This document shows positions 1-10,600 of a DNA stretch of 63,354 nucleotides, one piece after another. The stretch is taken from the NCBI GenBank assembly GCA_947478925.1, contig CANJXY010000003.1, forward strand, positions 1 through 63,354, given 5' to 3'. The position numbers and the translations under genes were made by a program. Below the pieces are notes generated by a model that saw only the letters and a program-made list of their open reading frames with translations, was not told the origin of the DNA and ran no database searches. Within the stretch, counting starts at the first letter, position 1. Each line of letters opens with the position of its first letter. This DNA comes from Hyphomonadaceae bacterium. Lineage in GTDB: Bacteria; Pseudomonadota; Alphaproteobacteria; Caulobacterales; Hyphomonadaceae.

Positions 1-416
1 CGCAGCGCGAGTTGCGCCAGGACGAACCGGACAATCCATCCCGCGACGAACACCGCGACCAGAAGCTCCGGCAGGCTCGCCTGCCCCAGCCATGCGAGAA
101 CACCACCGCCATTCGCGACCATCGCTGTTTGGACGCCGGCCGTGTCAAACGCCCGCAACCCGACGATCATCCCGGCTGCCGGCGACCCTGCGAGCGTGAT
201 TGTTGCAACGGTTTCGGCGGGGGCGAGGCCCAGCTTGAACAGAACCACAAAAGGCGCTGCGATCCACGGCGCGAGCAACAGGGCTGTCGCTCCACGCCAG
301 ATCCATTGGCGCACGGAGCCCATCACATTGGTCGAGCGTTGCAGAGCACGCCCGGCGATCCAGAGAAGTCCGCCCCAGAGGAGCGATGAAGCAGCAAGCC
401 AGATCAGGAGTGTCAT
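1..416 (-). CDS. BlaR1/M56-like membrane protein, N-terminal part (truncated by window edge)
   Basis: Reverse-strand translation from ATG at 416 reads MTLLIWLAASSLLWGGLLWIAGRALQRSTNVMGSVRQWIWRGA..., hydrophobic; ATGA overlap with the BlaI-type gene upstream; open to window edge. Confidence 0.6.
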   Translation of the reverse strand, partial: MTLLIWLAASSLLWGGLLWIAGRALQRSTNVMGSVRQWIWRGATALLLAPWIAAPFVVLFKLGLAPAETVATITLAGSPAAGMIVGLRAFDTAGVQTAMVANGGGVLAWLGQASLPELLVAVFVAGWIVRFVLAQLAL

Positions 417-808
417 TGTTTTTCATCCCCGTCTTTGGAGTTGGACCCTTCGGCGTTGAGAATGGCGTCAAGCTCGGCCAGCTCATCGCCCGTGAGGTGC
501 GGGCTATCGGCGAACATCGAGGCCGGCAGCGCGCCCTTGATGTCGAACACATCGCGCGTCAGTTCCCGCGCCAACGCCCCCAGGACTGTCACCCGCGACA
601 GCGCCGGCGCGTAGACCGCGACGCCATGCACGTCCGCCTTGGCGACCAGCCCCTTTTCCTCCATCCGAGTGAGCAGCGTCCGCGTGGTGGAATAGCTCCA
701 CCCCGTCTCGGTGCTGACGGCGTCGTGGACTTCCCGCGCGCTCATCCGGTTACCTGACCAGAGATGTTTCAGTATCGAGAGCTCGGTCCGCGTGGCGGTT
801 GGCGACAT
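413..808 (-). CDS. BlaI/MecI/CopY-family transcriptional repressor
   Basis: Winged-helix pattern TELSILKHLWSGNRMSAREVHDAVSTETGWSYSTTRTLLTRMEEKGLV, C-terminal dimerisation-type tail. Confidence 0.85.
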   Translation of the reverse strand: MSPTATRTELSILKHLWSGNRMSAREVHDAVSTETGWSYSTTRTLLTRMEEKGLVAKADVHGVAVYAPALSRVTVLGALARELTRDVFDIKGALPASMFADSPHLTGDELAELDAILNAEGSNSKDGDEKQ

Positions 809-833
809 GAATCACCCTTCCAGTTCGATTGAC

Positions 834-847
834 GCTACATTTGTAGC
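834..847. promoter_or_regulatory. BlaI/CopY-type operator (GCTACATTTGTAGC; core TACANNTGTA)
   Basis: Perfect-arm dyad 26 bp upstream of the blaI-like start codon; overlapping second inverted repeat GTAGC-N6-GCTAC at 843-858. Confidence 0.65.
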
Positions 848-1089
848 ATATTAGCTACGTCTGTCAATCGAGCGCAAATTGTAGGCGCTGAGCCGGTGGC
901 AGCAAACGCGCGCCGCCGGATGAAAGCCGAAAGGGCGATGAGATTTTGAGCATTTTGCTCTTTTTTTGCATGAATATTAGGCGTCAGGCGACACACGGGC
1001 TGAACGCCCAGCCTTCGTCGCCCTGAATCGCGCCGTCTCGCCTAATAAGCGGGCAACACCGCATCAGTTGGTGAATCTGTGAGGACCCC

Positions 1090-2394
1090 ATGACCCTTCT
1101 GAGATACGGCCGCCGCGCTGCCGTGGGCGTAGCTTGCGCGCTGTTCGCCGCTCCCGCGGCTTTCGCCGAAACCAACTCCGGCGACACGGCTTGGATGCTG
1201 ACCGCGACAGCGCTCGTTCTGATGATGACGCTGCCGGCACTAGCACTTTTCTACGGCGGACTGGTGCAGTCGAAGAACGTGCTGTCGGTTCTCAGCCAGT
1301 GCGTCGTCATCGCCTGCCTGATGTCCCTGCTCTGGTTCTTCCTGGGCTACTCCATCGCATTTGGCGACGGCGGCGCCGCGAACGGGGTCTGGGGTGGTTT
1401 GAACAAGGCCTTTCTGTCCGGTGTCACTGCAAACAGCGAGACCGGCACGATACCCGAATCTGTGTTCTTCATGTTCCAGATGACGTTCGCGATCATCACG
1501 CCCGCACTGATTGTTGGGGCCTATCCCGAGCGCGCTGGCTTTGCGTTCGTGCTGATTTTTTCGAGCCTGTGGATGCTGCTGGTCTATGCGCCGGTGTGCC
1601 ACTGGGTTTGGGCGCCGGGCGGTTGGCTGTATGAGCAAGGCGTGCGGGATTTTGCCGGCGGCCTTGTGGTGCATGCGACGGCGGGATCGTCGGCGTTGCT
1701 GGTCGCCGTGCTGGTAGGCAAGCGGAAGCACTTCCCCCACGAGATGCGGCCGCCACACAGCCCGGTGCTGGTTATGATCGGCGCTGCGATGCTGTGGGTC
1801 GGCTGGTATGGCTTCAATGCTGGCTCGGCATTGAGCGCCGGCCAGTCGGCTGGCAACGCAATGCTGGTCACGCACCTGTCCGCGTCGACGGGAGCGCTGA
1901 CGTGGATGGCGATCGAATGGATCAGGTTTGGGCGCCCCGGACTAATCGGAACGGTGACAGGCCTCATCGCAGGCCTTGCCACTATCACACCGGCCGCAGG
2001 ATCGGTGGGACCGCTTGGGGCGGTGATTGTCGGCTTCAGCGCCTCGGTCATCTGCTTCTATGCCGTCAATGTCATACGCAGCATCTTGAAGATCGATGAC
2101 AGTCTGGATGTCTTTGCCGTGCATGGTGTCGGCGGCATTCTGGGAACGCTTGTGCTGCCGCTGCTTGCAACGGTCGGCCCGCTCGCGCCCGGACTGGGCG
2201 ACGCGTCCACCGCACAGCAGGCTTGGGTTCAGGCCCAGGGCGTCGTCACCGTGGTGCTATGGTCAGTTGGCGCGACCTACGGGATCACGAAACTCACCGG
2301 CCTTCTGGTGAACATTCGCGCGCGCCCCGAAGCAGAAATCGAGGGGCTCGACATGCACGTCCACGGTGAGCGAGCGTGGCACGGCCTCGGCTAG
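1090..2394 (+). CDS. amtB: Ammonium transporter
   Basis: Signal peptide then DTAWMLTATALVLMMTLPALALFYGGLVQSKNVLS; typical Amt length and motifs. Confidence 0.95.
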   Translation: MTLLRYGRRAAVGVACALFAAPAAFAETNSGDTAWMLTATALVLMMTLPALALFYGGLVQSKNVLSVLSQCVVIACLMSLLWFFLGYSIAFGDGGAANGVWGGLNKAFLSGVTANSETGTIPESVFFMFQMTFAIITPALIVGAYPERAGFAFVLIFSSLWMLLVYAPVCHWVWAPGGWLYEQGVRDFAGGLVVHATAGSSALLVAVLVGKRKHFPHEMRPPHSPVLVMIGAAMLWVGWYGFNAGSALSAGQSAGNAMLVTHLSASTGALTWMAIEWIRFGRPGLIGTVTGLIAGLATITPAAGSVGPLGAVIVGFSASVICFYAVNVIRSILKIDDSLDVFAVHGVGGILGTLVLPLLATVGPLAPGLGDASTAQQAWVQAQGVVTVVLWSVGATYGITKLTGLLVNIRARPEAEIEGLDMHVHGERAWHGLG

Positions 2395-2401
2395 GAGACA
2401 T

Positions 2402-3904
2402 CTAGGGACCCACGCCCCGCGTTCGCGGTGTCATCGGACGTTTCGCGGCCGTTGGCGCCGCAGCGAGAACGCGTGCATGGCCGACCCAGTCATCCCGGCG
2501 GATACGGCCACGGAAATGCATCAGCTTGCTCTCAACCCAGTCGATCTCCTGCGCGGACCATTCGGCCACCTGCCAGAAATAGTAGATGCCGAGATCATGC
2601 AGCAGGGCGCGCAGCATTGGCCCGACGCCATCGATGGCCTCGAGATCGTCCGGTTGCCCAAACGCGGGCTCGACCAGCAGGTTTGCCTGATCATCGGCGC
2701 GGCGGAATGTGTTGATTGGATCGGCGTCGCGGTCCGGGCGTGCCGGCGCAGGCTGCGGCTCGACAGCGCGCACCACCTGGAGCGGCGGCGCGACGCGGCT
2801 TTCCACCGTCTCGCCGCGTGGACCTTCGGCGCGGGACCGCAGCATGTGGTGCAGCGCCGCGAGACCATACTCCAGTGCGGTCAGACGGTTTTCGACCGCG
2901 ACCAGGTCGTTACGGCTATCGATCGCACGGACTGCTCCCAGAACCGGCGACAGGTCTGGGCCCGGCATGGAGCCAAGTGCTTCTTCGATACCCGCGAGTC
3001 GCCGGTCAATCGGCTTCAAGGCACGCGCTTCGCGCACGTCGGCTTGAACGCTGACCAGCGCTGCATCGAGCGCGGAGAGACGGTTGTAGAGCGGTCCCAG
3101 ATCCTGCGGCGGCTTGTCGAGCGCAACAACGAACGCTTCGAGGTCCGACAGGGAGGCGCGCAGCGGTTGCAGGTTCGGTTGCGGAATGTTGGCGACGGCA
3201 GCCTGCACCTCGGCGAGCCGTGTCTGCACGGGCGACAGGTCCGGCATGCGAATATTGGCGATCGCCGCCTGGATTTCCGACATGCGCGCCTGCACAGGAG
3301 CAATATCCGGCATCCGCAGAGCGGCGATGGTGTTCGACAGCGTGGCGAAACGCGCCGCCAGAATGTCCATGTCGTTGCGGCGGCCAGCTTCGAGCTTCGC
3401 GCCAATATCGTTGACCTTGGGCTCCAACGCGCTGACCGAAAGGCCCAGCGTTGCAAGACCCGAATGCACAGGGCCCAGATCGACTTCCGGGATCTTCAGC
3501 TCGCGCAGCATCGTTTCCAGCTGCGCCAGACGATCTGACAGCGCCGGCTGCACCTGCGAGACAGCGCGCATGACCGGATCGAGCGAGAGCGCTGCAAGGC
3601 GCGTCTCCATTGCATCGATGCGCCGCTGCACGGGGGAGAGATCAGTCTCCGGGATGCGGATGGCAGAGATCGCCTGTTCCACCGGCCCGAGGTCAACCGG
3701 CTTCTGGCCAGAGATTGCCGCAATAACCTTCGAGACATCATCGCGCGTCGCCATGGTCTCGATGCGGTTGGCCTGCGCCAGCAGACGCTCGCGGCTGTCG
3801 GCCACGGACTCATGCTTGCGGCTGAGCCACCACCACATCAGGGCGCCGCCAAGGGCCGCTGCGAGCAGCATCAGGATGAATATCTGGAGAAGCAAGAACC
3901 ACAT
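2402..3904 (-). CDS. Membrane-anchored repeat protein with C-terminal helix-hairpin-helix-like domain
   Basis: N-terminal TM, about 23-aa repeats (DLSPVQTRLAEVQAAVANI...), C-terminal DDLEAIDGVGPMLRALLHDLGIYYFWQVAEWSAQEIDWVESKL. Confidence 0.8.
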   Translation of the reverse strand: MWFLLLQIFILMLLAAALGGALMWWWLSRKHESVADSRERLLAQANRIETMATRDDVSKVIAAISGQKPVDLGPVEQAISAIRIPETDLSPVQRRIDAMETRLAALSLDPVMRAVSQVQPALSDRLAQLETMLRELKIPEVDLGPVHSGLATLGLSVSALEPKVNDIGAKLEAGRRNDMDILAARFATLSNTIAALRMPDIAPVQARMSEIQAAIANIRMPDLSPVQTRLAEVQAAVANIPQPNLQPLRASLSDLEAFVVALDKPPQDLGPLYNRLSALDAALVSVQADVREARALKPIDRRLAGIEEALGSMPGPDLSPVLGAVRAIDSRNDLVAVENRLTALEYGLAALHHMLRSRAEGPRGETVESRVAPPLQVVRAVEPQPAPARPDRDADPINTFRRADDQANLLVEPAFGQPDDLEAIDGVGPMLRALLHDLGIYYFWQVAEWSAQEIDWVESKLMHFRGRIRRDDWVGHARVLAAAPTAAKRPMTPRTRGVGP

Positions 3905-3916
3905 GTACTGTAACCG

Positions 3917-4738
3917 TCAGGTCGGCGATGGACGAACGGATCGGATTTCGATCCGGCGATTGCGGGCCCGGCCATCGGCCGTGCTGTTGTTTGCGATAGG
4001 GCGGCTGTCACCAAAGCCTTCGGCGATCAACCTTTCTGCGGCGACGCCGCGCGCAATCAGGGCTGCGCGCACAGCCTCGGCGCGACGCAGGCTGAGCGGT
4101 GTGTTTCTTATATCCGTACCGACGCCGTCGGTGTGGCCTTCGACACGCAGTACGCCCTCGCAGGCCGATGCCGCCTGCGCGATGGAGTCCAGAAGACTGG
4201 CGCTGCCGCGTCCCATTTCGGCGCTGGCGGTTTCGAATTCGATGCGGGCGCCCGACAGCAGTGTCGCCATTGACTGGTCGCAAGCAGCGGCGGCCGGATC
4301 AGCGGCGAGCTGGGGCGCACCCAGCTGCGGGCGGATGTTGACGCCGGGACGCAGCGGATCCTCCGTCCAGGTGAAATGGTCGATCACCCATGTGACTGGT
4401 GCTGCCGGACCGAAAAGCGTGTCGGCCCGCTCCGCCCTCACCAGGGCAATGACTTCGTTGGCGGCTTCCTTTGAGGGCGGCTTGCCCTCGAGCACGATCC
4501 ACTGACCGGAAACGCTGGCATGAGCCCAGTCGGCGCCCGACCGGTCGAGGGCCGTCTGGGCAGCCCTTCCCGCAATGGATTCGACCTCGCCAAACGCGAA
4601 CGGAAACAGCGCCACGATGATCAGGGCGATCAGGGCGATCAGCGGAACAAGTCCATAGGGAACAAAGGGATAGCGCGAACGAGCCACGACCGGGGGCGGC
4701 GGCTGCACGACGAGGCTATACTGGCGCGTGTTGCTCAT
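3917..4738 (-). CDS. OmpA-family peptidoglycan-binding domain protein
   Basis: LRVEGHTDGVGTDIRNTPLSLRRAEAVRAALIARGV...RARNRRIEI OmpA_C signature; N-terminal TM. Confidence 0.85.
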   Translation of the reverse strand: MSNTRQYSLVVQPPPPVVARSRYPFVPYGLVPLIALIALIIVALFPFAFGEVESIAGRAAQTALDRSGADWAHASVSGQWIVLEGKPPSKEAANEVIALVRAERADTLFGPAAPVTWVIDHFTWTEDPLRPGVNIRPQLGAPQLAADPAAAACDQSMATLLSGARIEFETASAEMGRGSASLLDSIAQAASACEGVLRVEGHTDGVGTDIRNTPLSLRRAEAVRAALIARGVAAERLIAEGFGDSRPIANNSTADGRARNRRIEIRSVRPSPT

Positions 4739-5004
4739 CAGCGGCCATTCAGGACCGGACAGCCGGTCAGGAAGTGGAACTATGCCGCAGTCTTGACCGG
4801 AAGCCGATGGCTCACGCGCTGAAGGGGAATCCGCCCGTCATTAACGATCCATGGTGCAAGAAAATGCCCGGAAACCCTGCTTGCAGGCCCCAGATCGCTC
4901 CCCTATAAGCCCCGCTTCCCGAAAGGCAGCGATAGGCGCTGCCTGTGTAGTCAGGCTGCCAGCCGCCGATAGCGGACAGGGCATCAGGACGAAAGGAGAC
5001 TGAA

Positions 5005-5727
5005 ATGTCCAAGCCCCAGATCGTTCTCAATGTCGACGTGCGTGAGCGCACCGGCCGCGGCGGCGCCCGCGAAGTTCGCCGCTCCAACCGCGTGCCCGCA
5101 GTCCTTTACGGCGGCGAGAAAGCCCCGGTTCCGATCTCGATCGACAAGAAGACCATCATTGCCGCGCTGAAGTCAGGTAAGTTCATCTCGCACACCATCA
5201 CGCTGGAATACAAAGGCGAGCGCCAGCTGGTTTTCGCGCAGGACATCCAGTTCCACCCGGTGAGCGACGAGCCGACCCATCTCGATCTCTACCGCGTCGA
5301 GCCCGGCCAGATGATCCGCGTCGCCGTTCCGGTGCACGTAACCGGTCAGGGCGTGTCGCCAGGCGTCAAACGCGGCGGCGCGATGAACATCGTGCGTCAC
5401 GAAATCTGGCTCTACGCGCCGGCCGACGCGATCCCCGAGCATCTCGAAGCCGACGTGTCGGCGCTCGACATCGGTGACTCGCTCAAAATCTCTGCGATCA
5501 CGCTGCCGGAAGGCGTCCGCCCAACGATCGCAGACCGCGATTTCACCGTCATCACCATCGCTGGCCGGAAAGCGAAGGACGATGTGGCCGAAGACAAGCC
5601 GGCTGCCGACGCCGCCGCTCCGGCCGCTGCTGCGGCCCCGGCCAAAGGCGCTGCTGCTTCCGCTCCCGCCAAGGGCGCTGCTGCCCCCGCCAAGGCGGCT
5701 GCCGCCAAGCCGGCCACCAAGAAGTAA
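5005..5727 (+). CDS. rplY: 50S ribosomal protein L25/general stress protein Ctc
   Basis: Typical L25 sequence followed by Ala/Pro/Lys-rich tail; RBS AGGAGA upstream. Confidence 0.95.
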   Translation: MSKPQIVLNVDVRERTGRGGAREVRRSNRVPAVLYGGEKAPVPISIDKKTIIAALKSGKFISHTITLEYKGERQLVFAQDIQFHPVSDEPTHLDLYRVEPGQMIRVAVPVHVTGQGVSPGVKRGGAMNIVRHEIWLYAPADAIPEHLEADVSALDIGDSLKISAITLPEGVRPTIADRDFTVITIAGRKAKDDVAEDKPAADAAAPAAAAAPAKGAAASAPAKGAAAPAKAAAAKPATKK

Positions 5728-5799
5728 GGATCTGACGCCGGCGCACCCCTGGTGCGTCGGCGCATCCTGACTTCAGGATTTTTTGTCTGGACGGCTCTG

Positions 5800-6426
5800 A
5801 TGCTGCTCATCGTGGGCCTTGGGAACCCCGGCGCGAAGTACGCCGGCAACCGACACAACATCGGCTTCATGGCCGTGGACCGCTTTGCGTCGAAATACGC
5901 GTTTGGACCGTGGCGCAATCGATTCCAGGGCGAAGTCGCCGATGGCTCGCTCATCGCGCCTGACGGTACGCGCGTGAAGGCCATGCTGCTGAAGCCGCAG
6001 ACCTTCATGAACAATTCCGGCCACTCGGTTGGCGAAGCGATGCGCTTCAACAAAATCACGCCCTTGAACACAATCATCTTCTACGACGAGATCGATCTCG
6101 CCCCCGGCCGCTTCCGCATGAAAACAGGCGGCGGCGCCGCGGGGCACAATGGTATTCGCTCCATCGTGGCGCAGGCTGATGCCGGCGTCCGCCGCGCGCG
6201 CATGGGGGTTGGGCATCCCGGCGACAAGGAACTCGTCCACGCTCATGTGCTCTCGGATTTTGCCAAGGCTGACCAGCCCTGGCTCAATGCCCTGATCGAC
6301 GCGTGCGCAGAGGCCCTGCCCCTGTTGCTTGCGAACAATGACGAACGATTCCAGACCGAAGTGATGCGCCTTGCGCCCGCCCCGAAGAGTGATCCGCGCA
6401 AGCCCCAGAGCGATACAAATGACTGA
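5800..6426 (+). CDS. pth: Peptidyl-tRNA hydrolase
   Basis: MLLIVGLGNPGAKYAGNRHNIGFMAVD; start moved to internal ATG matching Pth N-terminus. Confidence 0.95.
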   Translation: MLLIVGLGNPGAKYAGNRHNIGFMAVDRFASKYAFGPWRNRFQGEVADGSLIAPDGTRVKAMLLKPQTFMNNSGHSVGEAMRFNKITPLNTIIFYDEIDLAPGRFRMKTGGGAAGHNGIRSIVAQADAGVRRARMGVGHPGDKELVHAHVLSDFAKADQPWLNALIDACAEALPLLLANNDERFQTEVMRLAPAPKSDPRKPQSDTND

Positions 6427-6441
6427 CAAGGAAGAAAACTG

Positions 6442-7539
6442 ATGGGCTTCAAAGCTGGAATCGTAGGCCTGCCAAATGTCGGCAAGTCGACCCTCTTCAA
6501 TGCCCTCACTCGCACGGCCGCGGCGCAGGCGGCGAACTATCCGTTCTGCACCATCGAGCCTAACGTCGGCGACGTGGCGATGCCTGAGCCACGGCTCGAC
6601 GTACTGGCCAAGATCGCCGGATCGAAGGAGATCATCCCGACCCGGATGAACTTCGTCGACATCGCCGGTCTCGTGAAGGGCGCAAGCAAGGGCGAAGGTC
6701 TCGGCAACCAGTTCCTCGCCACCATCCGTGAAGTCGACGCTGTCGCCTACGTGTTGCGCTGCTTTGAGGATGGCGACATCACGCACGTCTCCGGCAAGAT
6801 CGATCCGCTCGCCGACTTCGAGGTCGTCGAAACCGAGCTGATGCTCGCCGACATGGACTCGCTGGAGAAGCGCCGTCTCAACGTCGAGAAGAAAGCCAAG
6901 GGCGGCGATAAAGAAGCCATCCAGACGCTCGAACTCCTCAAGCTGGCGCTCGAACAACTCAATGCGGGCAAACCCGCGCGCCGCGCCAAGATCGCGCCTG
7001 AAGACGTCAAGGCCTGGAGGATGCTCCAGCTCCTGACCTCTAAGCCGGTCTTCTATATCTGCAATGTCGACGAGAACTCCGCCGCCACCGGCAACAAGTT
7101 CTCGGATGCCGTCGTCGCTCATGCGAACGCCGAAGGCTCAGCCGCCGTCGTGATCTCCGCCAAAATCGAAAGCGAAACCGCCGTTCTCTCGGACGAAGAG
7201 CAGAAGGAATTTCTCGACAGCCTCGGCCTCGAAGAACCCGGCCTCAACCGCGTCATCCGCGCCGGCTACGAACTCCTCGGCCTCCAGACCTACTTCACCG
7301 TCGGTCCCAAGGAAGCTCGCGCCTGGACCATCAGGAAGGGCACGACTGCCCCGCAAGCCGCCGGCGTCATCCACGGAGACTTCGAGAAGGGCTTCATCAG
7401 GGCCGAGACGATCGCCTACACCGACTACGTGAAGTTCAACGGCGAAAGCGGCGCGAAGGAAAACGGTAAAGCCCGCCAGGAAGGCAAGGAATACATCGTC
7501 CAGGACGGTGACGTCATGCACTTCCGGTTCAACGTGTAG
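6442..7539 (+). CDS. ychF: Redox-regulated ATPase YchF
   Basis: [23 protein letters not shown] and C-terminal TGS-like domain. Confidence 0.97.
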   Translation: MGFKAGIVGLPNVGKSTLFNALTRTAAAQAANYPFCTIEPNVGDVAMPEPRLDVLAKIAGSKEIIPTRMNFVDIAGLVKGASKGEGLGNQFLATIREVDAVAYVLRCFEDGDITHVSGKIDPLADFEVVETELMLADMDSLEKRRLNVEKKAKGGDKEAIQTLELLKLALEQLNAGKPARRAKIAPEDVKAWRMLQLLTSKPVFYICNVDENSAATGNKFSDAVVAHANAEGSAAVVISAKIESETAVLSDEEQKEFLDSLGLEEPGLNRVIRAGYELLGLQTYFTVGPKEARAWTIRKGTTAPQAAGVIHGDFEKGFIRAETIAYTDYVKFNGESGAKENGKARQEGKEYIVQDGDVMHFRFNV

Positions 7540-7562
7540 GTCAGAGCGTCGACCTCACCCTT

Positions 7563-7581
7563 GGCGGCCCGAAGGGCCGCC
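7563..7581. terminator. Candidate bidirectional hairpin between convergent ychF and amidohydrolase genes
   Basis: GGCGGCCC-GAA-GGGCCGCC, perfect 8-bp GC stem; no clear U-tract. Confidence 0.45.
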
Positions 7582-7613
7582 TCGAGGGACGGAGGCGGGC
7601 TCTTCCGTACTCG

Positions 7614-10600
7614 CTACTCCCAGTAATAAGGCATCTTCTTCGCCGCACCCGGCGCGATCTCGTTCATCGTCACGGGATCATACAATCGCCCGTTGACCAT
7701 GACGCCCGAAATCTTGTCGGAATTACGGATGTCGGTCAGCGGATTGGCGTCCAGCACGACGAGGTCGGCGAGTTTGCCGGCTTCGAGTGAACCGATATCC
7801 TTCTCCATGCCGATCTTGCGAGCCGGCATGATGGTGGCGACCTTCAGGGCATCGAGGGGAGAGAACCCACCGCGCACGAAGGACCACAACTCCCAGTGCG
7901 TGCCCATGCCTTCTTCCTGGCCGTGCGCCCCGATGGTGACGACCACGCCGCGGTCGAACAGCTTCTTTGCTTGCGCCGCCGATTTCGCATCAACAAAATC
8001 CTCGTCCGGCGCCGCCGTTCGCCTCACATTGTTCGGCTGCAGGATATGCGGCGGCACATGCTTCGACAGGATGGGATGACGCCACACATCGGTATGCAGG
8101 CGCCAATAGGGATCGGCTGCGAGGCCGCCATACGTCACCACTAGCGTCGGCGTGTAGGCGACCTTGGTCTGCGCGAAGAAACTGATGACATCCTCGTACA
8201 AGACAAGCTGCGGGATGTTGTGTTCAAGCGCGGTGTTGCCATCACCAATCAGCGCGATGTCCTGCGCAAACAGCGAAGCGCCTTCGGCCACCACCTGGAT
8301 GTTTTCGGCAATGGCGGCCGCAACAACCTGTTGGCGCTGGTTACGACGTGGTTGGTTGTAGTTCTTGATACCCGCCGCACCCTGCACCTTGAGACGATGC
8401 ACATGCGCCCGCGCATCGTCATAGTCTTTGATGTCGTTCAGTGTCCCGCGACTGCGTGCGCCATAGACGATCTCACCCGTCGAAAATGTGCGCGGCCCAA
8501 GGATCAGGCCAGCACGCTGCATCTCCTCCGAGACAAACGCCTCGCTTGCTGCATTCGACGGATCAAACACCGTCGTCACGCCGAGTGCGAGGTGCGCAAT
8601 CGCGCTCCAGTTCTGGTTCGGAATGATGTCATCATCGCCCTGCGGACCATGCGCGTGCGCATCGATCATGCCGGGGATGATGGTTTTGCCCTTGAGATCG
8701 ATCGTACGAACGCCTGCCGGCACCGGCACGGAAGCCGAGGGGCCGACCCGCGTGATGCGGTTGTCGTTGATGATGATCACGCCGTTCTCGATGACGCCGC
8801 CATTGGCGTCGGCCATCGTCACGATGCGCGCATTTGTCAGGACCAGCGTGCCGGTCGGCTTCGCCGACGTCACCGGTATGGACAGATCAACACCCGTTTC
8901 CGGCGGCTTATAAGTCGGCTTTTCACCGTCCTTCGGTGGCGACGTCGGGACCATTGTATCGAGCGAGGCCGAATAGAGTGTCGGGCCTAGGCTCCAGTTC
9001 AACTGGCGCCCCCCATCGGTCCAAGAGAGATACGTCGCACCGCCCTGGCTTGCCTTGACGATAGGCATGGCGGAACCGCCCTTGCCCGCGCCCACGTCCT
9101 GCGGCCCCGCAGCCAGCGGCATGACATAAGCCGCAAAGTTGTCGCGGAACGCCATCATCGCGCCGTCCGGTGAGACTTCGTAACTTGCAACCATCTCGCC
9201 TGAAGCGTGCGTGCGCACGGCCTCGCCATTGAGGTCGGTCGACACCAGCTCGCCGGATTCATCCTTGCCGCGCGTCATGAAGATGCGGTCGTTGGCCGAA
9301 CCGAACTGCGGAGAGCCGCCATCATCCGAGACCTTCGTCATCGCGCCGCCGACTGACGGTACAACATAGACGCCCGGATTATCCGAGCGGAGCTGGGACA
9401 ACAGATAACCCCCCTGTCCTTTCTCGAACACGATGGTTTGCCCATCCGGCGAGAAACGCGGCCTGCGATAGTGGCCCGGCTCCGCCGTTACGACTTTCCC
9501 GCCGCCGCCAGCGGCGGCCAAGGTGCGAATGTGGCCGAGCCCCGCGTCAGTCCACTCGACATAGACCAGCCTCTGCCCATCACGCGACCAAGACGGGAAC
9601 AGCTCCATCTCCTGGCCTTTGGTTTGCGTCAGCCGCGTCGGTGCGCCGCTCGGTAACTGCTTCACATAGAGCTTGCCGAGGCTTTCAAACACAACGCGCT
9701 TGTTGTCCGGCGACACAGTCACAAAACGCGGCATCCTGGTGCGGAACGTATCCGGCGCCACTTCCGTCTTCGGTTGCGGCGGGTCGATCACTATGCGCGT
9801 ATCGTTGACGCGGAAGGGAATGACGTTGCTTCGACCAGCCATGTCCACGCGGCGGATATTGCCACCTGCCCAGAACACGATGGATTTCGAATCCGGCGTC
9901 CAGTCCATGCCGGGATAAAGACCGTTGACCGCCCACGTCTCCTGCTGGTCAGGATCGAGCGTATCATACAGCTTCGTCAGCTGTCCGGAGTCGAGATCCT
10001 TGACGTAAAGCTTGGAGAGGTTTCGCTCACGCCGCACAAATGCGAGCTTCTTGCCATCGGGTGAAGGCGTCGGGCGCGTCGCGCCGCCGGCTCCGTTCAC
10101 CGCGGTGCTGACCTTGCCGGTCGCGAATTCGTATCTTTCGATCTCGAACAGGCTGGTGTTGGAATCCTGCGCGTACTCGAACGTGTTCCCGCGCGAAACG
10201 TTGCGCGTGTAATAAATCGCCTTGCCGTCCGGCGCGTAGACCGGCTCGCCCAGTTCCTTCTGCAGCGCCTCGCTTGCGCGTTTGACCGCGACATACCCAT
10301 CACCGCCGCCGACGTGATAAATCCAGATCTCGCCGGTCCCGAGCGAACGCCCCGTAGTGAAATGCTTGCGTGCTGCGACGAAGCGACCGTCTGGGCTCCA
10401 CGCCGGTTCATTCAGAAGGCGGAACTCTTCCTTGGTCAGCGGCCGCTTGTCGGAGCCATCGACATTCATCACCCAGATATTGTCGCCGCCGCCCCGATCG
10501 CTGGTGAAGGCGATGCGTTTGCCATCCGGCGAGAAGCGCGGCTGCATCTCGAAGGGGATGCCTTCCGCGATCCGCGTGGGCGTTCCGCCGGCAATTGGCA

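Noticed and set aside
885-920. Possible sigma-54 promoter before amtB (GGTGGCAGCAAACGC)
   Set aside because: TGGCA present but no TTGC at the required spacing
2402-3904. Periodic DNA repeats suggesting a CRISPR or satellite
   Set aside because: Periodicity is explained by protein-level repeats of about 23 residues in one ORF; DNA copies are too divergent
3114-4505. 463-aa plus-strand ORF opposite the repeat protein and OmpA gene
   Set aside because: Ser/Arg-rich shadow of coding sequence on the other strand
5590-5727. GCC/AAG-rich repeats near the rplY end
   Set aside because: Ala/Lys/Pro-rich C-terminal tail common in alphaproteobacterial L25; not a separate element
5773-7122. 449-aa minus-strand ORF opposite pth and ychF
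   Set aside because: Antisense shadow of two well-supported housekeeping genes; GC-rich codon bias creates long spurious frames
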